Under the pieces are notes generated by a model. The model saw only the letters and a list, made by a program, of their open reading frames with translations, was not told the DNA's origin and made no database searches. A DNA stretch of 64,000 bases from Diphasiastrum complanatum (lineage: Eukaryota; Streptophyta; Lycopodiopsida; Lycopodiales; Lycopodiaceae): the NCBI GenBank assembly GCA_029204225.1, contig CM055092.1, positions 77,388,261 to 77,452,260 of the forward strand, given 5' to 3'. Shown here in pieces: positions 44,811 to 55,108 of this stretch (positions within the stretch are counted from its first letter, which is position 1; each line of letters opens with the position of its first letter). Both the position numbers and the translations under genes were made by a program.

Positions 44811-46470
44811 CTAATCAAAAGTGAGCATTATATTTGAATTTTCCAAGCTTTAATCCTAGATTTTGAGGAGTATTGGTTTTGCCTTTGCTACTAGTTAATA
44901 ATCTAGAGATAGTACCTCTAAATTTGGTTCCATTTGGATGAAAATAGATCAAAGGGTATCTGATTTTCTATGTTATGGCTTCAAAAACTGATATTAACTT
45001 TCATTCAATCAAACCAAATTAGAACGTCTTCGAGATTTGCATCTTGAGTACAAGTCTCATAGTAGAGATTTTCATAAGGAATTGAATGCCACCACTCTTT
45101 AGGAAAGTGAATTAGCCATTTGAGAGTTTTAATAGGTCTTTTTTAGGCTTCTTGAGGTCCTAAAACACACTTTTAGATTTAGTTCAAGGCTTTTGATGAT
45201 TTTACATCTAGAAATGCAAAACTAGTGAAAATTGTGTTTCTTTTTTGCTCAAATTTTAGATAGGTTTGTGATTGAACATGTAAATGTGATTCAACCTAAA
45301 TTCAAAGGGATTTATTTGTGAGGCATTTATGTGCTCTAAAGTTATTTTGGTTTATTATAGGTGGATTCACGCTCCGTGAAGTTGAGATAAGGGAGGAGAC
45401 TAGTTTTGATCAAATCTATAGTAAATTGAGCTAGGTTTGGATCTAGAAGATTGATCAAGCTCATGATTGCCTTGGATCTTGTTGAGAAATCAAATTGTGA
45501 TACTTCTCAGGTCTCTAAAAGAGTGATTATCTATTTGTGATCAAATCTTGTACAATCTATCTTGATTTCTAGAATCTATTCTGTGGTAGCCTAGTCGTTA
45601 TAGATTCTCACAAAATCAGTGGATTAAGTAGTATAAAAGGTTTAATCGTTACCAAGAGAGAGAGAAATCTCCTCTTTTAGATCGATAAGTGTACAAAGGG
45701 TGATGGACAGATGGTGAATGTAATATTCAAGACAAAATACTACAATGACAAATCTGGTTATCCAAAGATATTAAGTGAATTGGCATCTAGAAACACCAAT
45801 GATAAAACAATTTGGTCAAGGTCTGAAGGTATAGAAGGGTATGTTATCTTCCAGGCTCTTAGGACAATAATAAACAATTAATCTGTTAGCAACAGGCAAA
45901 AAAGCAGAATCTATTCAGCTTTTAATTCCTCTTAACAAACACAAGGGATTAGTCCTTATCACAACAAGCAAACAAAGTAGAACATCAATTAAGTTCTTTA
46001 TTTGAACACATAGCTCATTCAGAATTAAGAGAGGTTCTGATTTAGAGTTAAGCTTAAAGCTTCAACTAACTCCCTGCACACATTAGTTAGAATTGTCGCT
46101 CTCAGATGTTGCCTGCAAAACCACGTTAGAAAATCTGGAATTCAGTACAAGTGAAGAGTGATTGCCGCAATAGATGTCTATCACAATCAGTTACATAGTA
46201 TTGAGACATCAGACAGACAACAACGAGTTGGGCCAAAAGTGTCAGAATCTTTTTCATATGGTGTAGCCTATCATTTGTTGACCTAGAACATTCATGACAA
46301 ATGGGTATTTATAAAAAAAAAAATGCATAGAAAGTAAATAAGTACAGGTATAGATTATAAACAAGAAACGAGATTAAAAATAGGCATGCAAAATGAGAAT
46401 AACAAGCAAGGAAATAAGAAAATAAAATAAAAAGAATAAAAAGTGTAAAATATATACTAGAAAAAAGGTG
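44811..46470. other. Element interior and probable gypsy 3' LTR, poorly resolved
   Basis: After the PBS, a broken plus frame near 45020-45110 reads LERLRDLHLEYKSHSRDFHK, which could be gag. From about 45600 to 46450 the minus strand shows a TATAAATACCC box (about 46310) and AATAAAG downstream, as expected for the 3' LTR of the gypsy integrase remnant that ends at 46471. Boundaries could not be fixed. Confidence 0.35.
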
Positions 46471-47596
46471 TTAAATTGGGTCAACAAAAAACAACTCTTT
46501 GTAATACCGTTGTAGATGACCACCATTGGCGACAGTGTCTAGGAGTATTTCGTCAAGTGTTTGCAATTGGACTGCACCATTAGGAAAGATTTTATTAATA
46601 ACATACGGTCCCTCACTTCGGAATTTCAATTTGCCAGGGTGCTTCTTTGATGTATAAAGAAGCACCTGGTCACCTAAGTGTAGAACTTTATTGCATAAGT
46701 GACGGTCATGCCAAACCTTTTGGCGGCGTTTGTTAACCAGTTGTGCATGGTAAGATATGAGTCTTGTCTCGCATAACTGAGCTAACATAAATAGCCTGGT
46801 CTTGACTTGTTGCTCAATTATAGCTTTTTCACAAAGATCTGTAGAAAAAGCTTCCATGACTCTCAGCGATGGGACTAAGAATTCTACAGGCATTATCGTC
46901 TCTTGACCATACACTAAGTGGAAAGGGGTAACCCACCCAGTTGCTTTCTTCGGGGTGGTGCATTAAGCCCAGATAGCTGAAAAAAGTTTTGTTTCACAAT
47001 CAAAGCGACTGGTTTCAACTATCTTTGTCAAAATTTTACATATTGTCTTGTTAGTTGATTCGGCCTGGCCATTACATCTAGGATAGTATGGTGTAGTGAA
47101 CGACAAGGTAATGGCGTGGTAAATTATCAATGACAGCATTTAAAAAATGTGTGTCGTGATCACTAACTAGCTCTATAGGACAACCAAAACGTGTAATAAT
47201 GTTTTTGTAAAGAAAACATGCGATAGTTTTTGCGTTGGCATCCTTTGTTGCTAGAGCCTCAACCCACTTAGTGGCGTAATTTGTGGCTATGAGGATGTAA
47301 CGAGCTTGGGTATGTTTCACTGCTGGTCCGACAAAGTCAATTCCCCACTTATGGAAGGCTTCGCCTTCTATAATGGGAGTTAGTGGCGTGAAGTCTGCTT
47401 TTGTATTTTTCTTGGCCCGTTGACAGACATCACATGTTTTAATGACAACAAATGTGTCTTTAAACAAAGATGGCCACCACAATCCTGCTCGAAGGATAAT
47501 TTTAGTTGTGGCTTCAGCAGAGAAGTGGCCACCGCCAATGCCCTCATGAGCTTGAGATATGATAGGTCGTATCTCAGATTCATAAGCGCATCGTCG
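46471..47596 (-). pseudogene. Ty3/gypsy integrase remnant
   Basis: Minus strand, starting RRCAYESEIRPIISQAHEGI, GGGHFSAEATTK, CDVCQRAKKNTK (HHCC zinc-binding part), then WGIDFVGP with the first catalytic Asp, and LVSDHDTHFLN, second Asp. A frameshift near 47100 leads into YYPRCNGQAES with the catalytic Glu; a further break precedes the 147-codon C-terminal frame MYGQETIMPVEFLVPS ... KVWHDRHLCNKVLHLGD ... FRSEGPYVINKIFPNG. Nothing N-terminal to integrase is on this strand. The first residues correspond to the position immediately after the end of the plus-strand RT-RNase H at 39566. Confidence 0.92.
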
Positions 47597-48577
47597 ATGG
47601 CTAGGGTGATGCTCAAAAGCAAGGGCCTTCCAAACACCTTTTGGACAGAAGCTTGTAGCACAGCTACTCACATCCTAAATCGATGTCCTACAAAATCAGT
47701 GGAAGGTAAAACACTTCATGAAGCTGTTACTGGAAAGAAACCTAATATTTTTCATTTGAGAGTATTTGGTTGTGATGCTTATGCTCATATTTTTGATGAG
47801 AAACGAAGAAAATTAGATGCTAAAGCTATCAAGTGCATTTTCCTTGGATATGATGAGAAGGCCAAGACATACAGGATGTATGACACAAATGCACAGAAGC
47901 TTGTGATTTATAGAGATGCTACATTTGATGAGATGGGCCGAGGTGAACAATCTGAAGTAATCACTGGATCTTTTGATGAGAGAGCGAAGAAAGTGGATTT
48001 TGATATGGAAAATCCAATGGACAAAGGCAAGCCTGATGCTGAAATTCAAAAGAAAATATTGAAATGATACTCATCAGTCACAAATGATGCAAAAAAGGGA
48101 GATACTCTTGAATCCAGCAAGCAGGGAGAGCTTAGAAGATCAAGTAGAAATCAAAAACCTCCAGCAAGATTAGAGATGAATGTAGCCCTAATGGGTTTTG
48201 TGTTCAAGAAAAAATTTTGATAAAGAAAAGGAGCATAAGGAGTGGCATGAAGCTATGGAAACATAAATGAAAGCTATATCAAAAAAATAGGACATGGAAC
48301 TTGGTTGAGCTACCTGATGGTAAGATGCCTATCACTTGCAAATGGATATACAAGATCAAATATGGAGCTGATGGGCAACTCAACAAGTACAAAGCACAGT
48401 TGGTTGCGAGAGAATTTGAGCAGCAGGAAGGTATTGATTTTGAGGTAACCTTCGCACCCGTAGCTAAGATGGTAACTATATGTTTTGTCATTGCTATTTC
48501 TGCTTTCTATGGTTGGAAAATCCAGCAAATGGACGTTAAATCTGCTTTTTTTAATGGAGTGTTGGATGAAGAGGTGT
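47597..48577 (+). pseudogene. Ty1/copia integrase end to RT start, truncated both sides
   Basis: Starts inside integrase at MARVMLKSKGLPNTFWTEAC, continues LRVFGCDAYAHIFDEKRRKL, KCIFLGYDEKAKTYRMYDT, the linker RRSSRNQKPPARLEMN, and RT up to [18 protein letters not shown]. Same family as the copia at 34.4-37.7 kb but independently decayed (stop near 48066, shift near 48230). Ends sharply at 48577. Confidence 0.9.
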
Positions 48578-49623
48578 AAGCTGCATACTCGGTAAACCAT
48601 TCTTTGAGAGAGATCATGTGTTGGGTATCACCGCTAATACGTTTCAGCCTAATACGTTTTTAATAAAAAAAATAATTAAACAAGGTAAAAGATCATGGAT
48701 AATGAAGAAAGACCCGCTTTACTTTCTGTGTAACAGGTTCCTAGAAATCGAGTCGAGGTCTTGAATTGGTGGCTTGGGAAGTACGAGGCATGGGGTTAAT
48801 CCTTCAAAGCATTAATAAAATAGGGTCGTTGAGCTGTTGAATCCCCCAAGGCCTTTATTGCCTAGGGATTGTTTGCTTGTTAAAAAAGGTCCAGCGAACA
48901 AAAAAGTCCCATCCTTTTAACAATAGTCGCTTTTTGTCATTGATGTTTATGTTAATGTTTATTTTCAAGAATATTTCTTAGTCAGTGCTCGGAAAAGTCT
49001 TTTTATCCAGGTAAGCTGAGAAAAGACTCAAAAGGATTTCAACTCACTTGAGAAATATTTGATCGACTTTTTTCAAATCAAATCAATTTTTTGTAGCAAC
49101 CATATTTTATTTACGCTTCAATAAACGACCGACATCAATAAACGACTTGCTTCAATAAATGATTTGCTTCAATAAACCGTTGTTTTTAGCGTTGTATTTT
49201 ATTTAGGCTTCAATAAGTGACTTGCTTCATTAAAACGATCGGTTTTCTGAAACATCCATCAGCTTTTCTTCTTTTGCCAGGGCGCTCTTTCACTGGGGCG
49301 CGGTTTTGTCAGGGCATGGTTTGGTTGCTGCTTAGCTAGGGCTCTCTTATGCCAAGGCGCTCTTTTTGGCCCTGCCGTAGGAGGGGCTTATTGTTTTCAT
49401 GTTTGGTTTTAACCTGCTTGAGATTTATTCTTTTCTTCTTTTTTTCTTTTCTAAATAATTTTTCTGTATTTTGAGAGGCCTTTAGGATTATTGCGACACG
49501 TTGACACATATTAATTTTGTTGGGGCCAGAATGGCTGACCGGGGTAGGTTTTGGACATGGAGCAGGGGCCATGAACGGAATCCTATATTATTTGGCATGG
49601 GTGACAAGCCACATCATGACCAT
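48578..49623. other. Spacer with short repeats; nothing genic
   Basis: Includes the CTTCAATAAACGACTTG repeats, a GGGCGC-rich stretch near 49280-49380, and the 53-base word shared with 32.05 kb just before the gypsy LTR. Confidence 0.5.
49115..49240. repeat. Short direct repeats of a CTTCAATAAACGACTTG-like unit
   Basis: Five to six imperfect copies (TTCAATAAACGAC, TCAATAAACGACTTGC, TTCAATAAATGATTTGC, TTCAATAAACCG, TTCAATAAGTGACTTGC) within 126 bases. Confidence 0.75.
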
Positions 49624-50371
49624 TGTAGTGGGTTTCTTTCCTTGCCTAACCTGAATCCAAGATCTAGTCAATCTAGCATCAAAGAGACGGAGTTAGTTGT
49701 CACGCGTAGGTTCGTTCCCATGAGAGCGATAGTATACTTCAGATTTCAACATGAATGGAGGATCTAACACTAACATCCATTAACACTAAGCATTAACACT
49801 ACATCCATTAACCCTACTTCCATTAACCCTAAATCCACAACAATGATAGAAACTTACTCTTCTCTCTCTCCCTTTCTCTCTCACAAAAAGCATAAAAAAT
49901 AGCAATCCCAATAATGATCAAATCCAACAATTAGCAAATACCAAAGAAAGCATGAGGAATGGAGGAAGAGCAAGGACATTCATCAATCCATTTCTAAAGA
50001 GAACCAATCTGCTTTATTGAAATGAGGAAATGAACATGAGGAACAACTCGAGTTGGTCCCTTTTTATAGTAGAGAGGAGGACCTTGGCCTCTGAATCCTA
50101 TTGGTCCAGTCTTGCCTCTCTTTTTATTCAAATTTAGAAAAGTGTGGGAACCATCAAAATTGGAGGGAAACCCAACTTTATTCACTAACTTGACATTTAG
50201 GCCCTGTGACATTAAAAGTCCCGCAAAAAGGCCTAAAGTCGTTTTATTAACATTCTAATTAATCAAATAACTATGTGATCATTGGGTTGGACTTACACAC
50301 GCAGGGTGCCAAATCCCTCTCACTTATTAACTAGGGTTAGAGTTGTCTTGGGATCCACAAACCCTCCAACA
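49624..50371 (-). repeat. 3' LTR of the large gypsy element
   Basis: Minus strand begins TGTTGGAGGGTTTGTGG at 50371, preceded by GGTGGGTGATAC as a possible polypurine tract, and ends CCCACTACA. Contains repeated ACATCCATTAAC/CCCTA words (49790-49850) that differ in copy number from the 5' LTR. Confidence 0.8.
50062..50068 (-). promoter_or_regulatory. LTR TATA box
   Basis: CTATAAAAAGG on the minus strand, conserved in both LTRs (also 59767-59773). Confidence 0.6.
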
Positions 50372-50421
50372 GTATCACCCACCAAAACTGGTGGCGGTCC
50401 CACGACACCTGCAATAAGCAG

Positions 50422-53400
50422 TTATTGGGGACTTTTATTGGCTTTGCGCCGAATCTTAATTAAATGATACTGCACCTTCTCTATAAAGTCAAGACGTGCA
50501 GTATTGAAATCCAAATTATGCGGCAGGAAACAACGGTGGGCTCCGACAATCCACTTGGAAGTTGTCCATGAGGTGAAGCTGGATTCCCAAGAGCCTCCCA
50601 TCATAGCCGCACGGAAATACAGTCGAGCAATCGACAGCTGATCTTTGATTTGCTCTGAGGCCATCGACTTATTTGGATCAAATGCTAGGGTAGGAAGTCA
50701 ATCATCCCATTTGGTTGCCACTGACGCCAACAAAGTTAGATCTTTTGCAAACGTTGCCGGTTGTCGCACCGTTGGATCCGGAGAGTGGACATACTCTCTC
50801 TGATATGCTTGCAAGGTCCGGTGGAAATCCACTGAAATATTCCAGCTATAAGACTGGTGGATGATTGGCCAATTGGGCATATGGATGGTGATTTTATCCA
50901 TAGCCAATCCCAAATCTTTCCATTTTTGTCTTCATGGCATTGGCACATAATAAGGATCTACCCGCAACTGGCGAGGGCTAGTGACATAACTCCTAATTGA
51001 TTCTGGAGTTTTCTCAAAAACCGTGATTCTCCATGTCGGCTGCTCTCCCAGTGCAGGTATTTTGTCCAATTCTTTGCCGACCTCGATCTCGGAGGTCTTA
51101 AATTTGAGAACCCATCCACCACGTGAGGACTCATGTGGATGCTACTTTAAGAAGGTCTGGATCTGGTCCTCGACGCTGATAGGCCTTCTGAATAAATGGC
51201 TTGTCCTTGATGAGGATGGACCCGCTTGTACTGTCGGTATAGTTGGCAGTTGATTTGCTAGATTTGGAGCTCCCCCCTGGTCCATGCTCGAATCAACCTC
51301 TGTTTCCATCTGTACAGCTTCTTGGCGCGAAGGGGAGAATTGCGGCATGACCGGGACGGGGATTTGTGGTCCGGCTTCCAACACTTGAACGGCGGCTTTT
51401 TCATAGGCATTTATGGTCTCTTTTGCCTTTGCCAACTCAGTTGAAGCTACTCCTTTGATCCTATCAAAGCGGCCTTGGAATCCTTGAAGGGCCACTTTGT
51501 ATGTTTCCACTTTCTTGAATAAATATGCAATCTCCGTCGGTGTGACCGGATGATCGGGTATTTGTATTTGCAGATATGCATCACGCTCACTAGTGGTCGC
51601 ATCCAAATCACCTTGAAGCCATTGCGATCTTGTTCGGCCATTTGTAATTGCCCCTTCAGCAGCTGCACCTGTTGCTTGGCATCTTGCACTGTCTTATCTA
51701 CCTGATCCTGTGCAGTTGTCAGGGCATTTTGCAGGGAGCTGATGTAGGTTTCCAAGCGACTAGCTTGTTGCTGGACCAATGACTTTTTGCTTTCAGTCTT
51801 TTCTTTATGTTGCTTGGCTATCTTCACCTTTCGATCCAGCTGGACAATTTTCTGGCTGATCAGAGTGTTTTCGGATCCTAAATCAGAGATCCTATGCTCC
51901 ATTTCCTTCTTCTTATCCAGCATAGACTGGATCACTTGCCCAAGGCTTGAAACTAACCCGAGAGCATCACCAGAATCGACAGTCGTGGAGGTGGCAGCAG
52001 TAGGAGACCCTAATGGTATTGTCGTTGGTAGGCGTGGAATAGGTGTCAAGGTCTCTTCTTCTTCAAAAATATCCTCGTCTTAAAACCCTTCAGGCACCGT
52101 GGCGTCGAACTGCTTCGGTGACTTTATAGCTGTGTTGACCCGAAGTGTGGCTGGGCTATCCTGTGTGGGTGGTTGCTGACTGGCATCTTCGACACCAATA
52201 GTAGCTTCGGATATGCCCAAATCCTCTTCCAGGGGATTGGGATTCAAAGGGTGCTGGGCTCAAGGGCATTTCAAAGATTTTGGTGGCCCCAAGGGGGTCG
52301 GAATCATCGAACATATCCATGAAGAACTGTGTGTTGGGTGAGGTTGCTTCAATGTGCGGGGGTGAGGCGGCCTGGGCAATTGTGATGGGAATGGTAGGCC
52401 CAATGGTCACAGACTGTCCTTGTATGGGAGCAGAGGCGAGGAAATCATCAGAGGCGAGGAGAATGAGAAGTTCAGTGCGAACAACAGCAAGGGGTGAAAG
52501 CACAGCTGAGGAGGTATGCCTAGTACGTCGTCGTGACGCGAAAGGCGAGTCAGGAATTACGATCTCGCTACGTGGACGACGACGACTATGAGAACTTGAG
52601 GCCTGGTGAGATGACTCGGCCAGTGCTTCTTCGTAAACTGAAAGCACAGAATCCAAGTGGAAGCCATGGATTCTGTTTTCTAAGTGAGAAGCGGCTAAGA
52701 GGGACAATAGAGAGCCAACGGCGAACTGCTGCTTTGTATTGGCCTTAATAGCTCGCTTGAGCTCACCAAAAACAGTCTTGAACCAGTTATATGGTTCAAG
52801 AGGGGCTTTGGCCAACTTTATGTGGGACTCCACTATCCTATGAAGGATTTGAGATGTGATGCGGTCTTTCCTGAGGTTGCTAACCATCAGGAAATGATTC
52901 AACAACTGGGCAGCGGTGTGGATGGAAGGCTCAGTGATGGCTTCCAGAAGGTAGCCATCATTAGTCCAATGCAGATCGTTGGTGAGGTCAATGTATGGCT
53001 TGATGGCCTGTTTGGCGCGCTTGTGATTGGGTGAGGCTTGCGTACCGGATGAGATTCCTATAGCTGCAAGTGAGGCCTCAGTGACGCACACCTTGTGTGT
53101 GGCTCCTTGGAAGGTGACGTAAAACTTGGATTTCTCTTCCTTCCACGTACTGAAGGCAAGAGTGATGAAATCCATATTGATGCGTCCCAAAAAGGCTCTC
53201 TCATGAATACCCATTACAATAAGTAGAGGCTCCGCAAGGGTCATCCACTGAGTGACCATGCATGTGCTAGGAAGAATCACGATGTCCGTTGCAGATGGGA
53301 CATCATGATGGATAGTATAGCGCGGAGTCTGGAAAGTATCGATAGAAGACATGATGATCATAAAGGAATTATAGCCACATGAGAGTGTATTAGAAGGCAA

Positions 53401-53430
53401 TGCAGGAAATTCGGAAGGCTTTGGTCGCAA
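50422..53430 (-). pseudogene. Extra long ORF 3' of pol, about 1,000 codons, unknown function
   Basis: A 424-codon frame (53430-52156) passes by one shift near 52230 and a stop near 52080 into a second frame (52049), one shift near 51600, and on to 50422 with stops near 51141, 50945 and 50697. The continuity of sense across these breaks suggests one original protein. N-terminal third: YTIHHDVPSATDIVILPSTC, RAFLGRINMDFITLAFSTWK, reminiscent of plant transposon-associated or mobile-domain proteins, family not certain. Middle: Ser/Pro-rich with basic RRRPRSE and RRRTRH clusters, then a coiled coil (about 51990-51650: LDKKKEMEHRISDLGSENTL, QLDRKVKIAKQHKEKTE). C-terminal: globular, DLGLAMDKITIHMPNWPIIH to YHLIKIRRKANKSPQ. 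It ends about 50 bases before the 3' LTR. Confidence 0.7.
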
Positions 53431-54267
53431 GAAAAATTCGCAAGAGCTTCGCTAGCGCAAGTAAGGAATGAATCGAATTCAGCCAACTTATAAGTGAATT
53501 TAGTGGGTCCATTACACTAAATAGTAGTTGGGCTGATCAGTTCTAAACAAAAATTTGCAGGCATGTCCAGTATAGTAAAAATAGGCTATAAAAATTTCGG
53601 CGAAGGTTTCTAGGGATCTGAACCTATCAGGTGAACGTTTTCCAGGGCTTGCGAAGGATGAACCTTTGCCTAGGAGGGTCCTTCATCCAGGTACTGTCAT
53701 AAATGTATTTTTTTACAATCTGAACCTATGGACAACCTAATGTTGTCATTTTAAGATCATCTAGCAGGTCGGCAAAGGTTCATAATGATGTTATGATGCT
53801 CGACGAAGGTTCCCAAATTGGCATATCACTGAACATTCGCCTGACTCAAAAATTAAATTTTCTCTTGTCAGAAACCTTCGCCCACCTCAATTTAGATAAA
53901 TCAAGGGTGGATGTACAATCTGAGAGCTCAACGAAGGTATCTGAGACTGTATTGGCCAAATCTGCCAAAACAGTGGTTTTCTAAGTCATTTTCCATCAAA
54001 ATACTTTGCTTCCTTTTCCTTATGCTGATAATTTTCTGACTTTTGCTCATCAGTCTTTTCTTATTTTTTATTTTTATTTTTTGTTAAACTGTCTTTTTCC
54101 AAAAAAAAAAAAAATCAGCAAATTAAATACTGAAAACAAAAAATTGAAAACAAATAGAATGAAAAAATATATTGAGATCAGGCTTGCTGAACTGGCGGAG
54201 CAGGCTGCCAAAACTTGCATAATCGGCTGTCACTTTTAGGAGTATCAAATCGTTTTCCATCCAAGTG
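53431..54267 (-). other. Spacer with CCTTCG motifs, 3' of integrase
   Basis: Noncoding. Seven or so copies of the GCGAAGGTT/AACCTTCGC word (53599, 53651, 53770, 53802, 53831, 53872, 53929), the same motif as in the 5' leader. An A-run occurs at about 54101-54113. Confidence 0.65.
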
Positions 54268-54910
54268 CTAAAGAATTACTGCGCCATAGTTCAGGATTTT
54301 CTTCACTTTATACGGGCCTTCCTCAGTAAACTCCAACTTACCCTTGATCAGCTTGGTTTTGTACATCAATGCAAGATCTCCTGCTTCCAGATCTTTCTTG
54401 TGCAATCGCCGATCGTGCCACGCCTTGCGACGGGCTTTCTCTGCTGCTAAGGCATGAACTGCCATCAATCGGGTTTCACATAATTTGTGCAACGCTTCAT
54501 GACGAAGTTGTAAAGACTGATCATCATTTAATCGTTCCGTTGCTGCTATGCATGGAGATGGGATTAAAAATTCAATTGGCATAACAACATCTTGACCATA
54601 AACTAGTTGAAAAGGTGTTTGATTTCTACTATTTTTGTAAGTGGTTCTGAATGCCCATAATGCTGCATACAGTTTATGTTTCCAATCAGACCAACTCGCT
54701 TCAACTGTCTTTGTCATAATGGTGCAGAGAATCTTATTGCAAGATTCAGCTTGGCCATTCCCTCTGGGATAATAGGGAGTACTAAATCTATGTATAACAA
54801 AAAAATCTTCCAGCAAACACTTTATTGTTTGATTAAAAAGTGTGTACCCCGATCACTGACAATTTCGATCAGACATCCGAATCTGATTATAATATTCATT
54901 GACTGTGTCC
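54268..54910 (-). pseudogene. Gypsy integrase C-terminal part after RT-core deletion
   Basis: Minus strand: IIRFGCLIEIVSDRGTHF with the second catalytic Asp, then after a one-base break a 182-codon frame with FSTPYYPRGNGQAESCNK (catalytic Glu), FQLVYGQDVVMPIEFLIPSP, KAWHDRRLHKKDLEAGDLAL and FTEEGPYKVKKILNYGAVIL. Upstream, sequence from the RT N-terminal extension (YTLDDVVIMLP) joins almost directly, so RT, RNase H and the integrase N-terminus are missing. Confidence 0.88.
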
Positions 54911-55108
54911 TAGCTGGGCCATCGTAGACCTCTTTAGATTCCGGCATGTGTTCTTCAAGCTCACGATGGCTTTAGGTAACATGATAACTACATCATCCAG
55001 TGTATAACGTTTAAAATGCTCTGGCATATCATGCTGGACTACATTTGCTTGTTCTTTTTTGAAAGGACTTGTCTTGGATCTTCGTTTAGTCTTCTTAGCA
55101 GTAATTGA

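Noticed and set aside
47420-47596. First part of a 215-codon plus-strand ORF as coding
   Set aside because: It is antisense to gypsy integrase; only the part from 47597 onward is genuine copia sequence.
49790-49850. ATTAACCCTA words as interstitial telomeric repeat
   Set aside because: The plant telomere unit CCCTAAA occurs only sporadically; the repeats are longer, irregular and part of the LTR.
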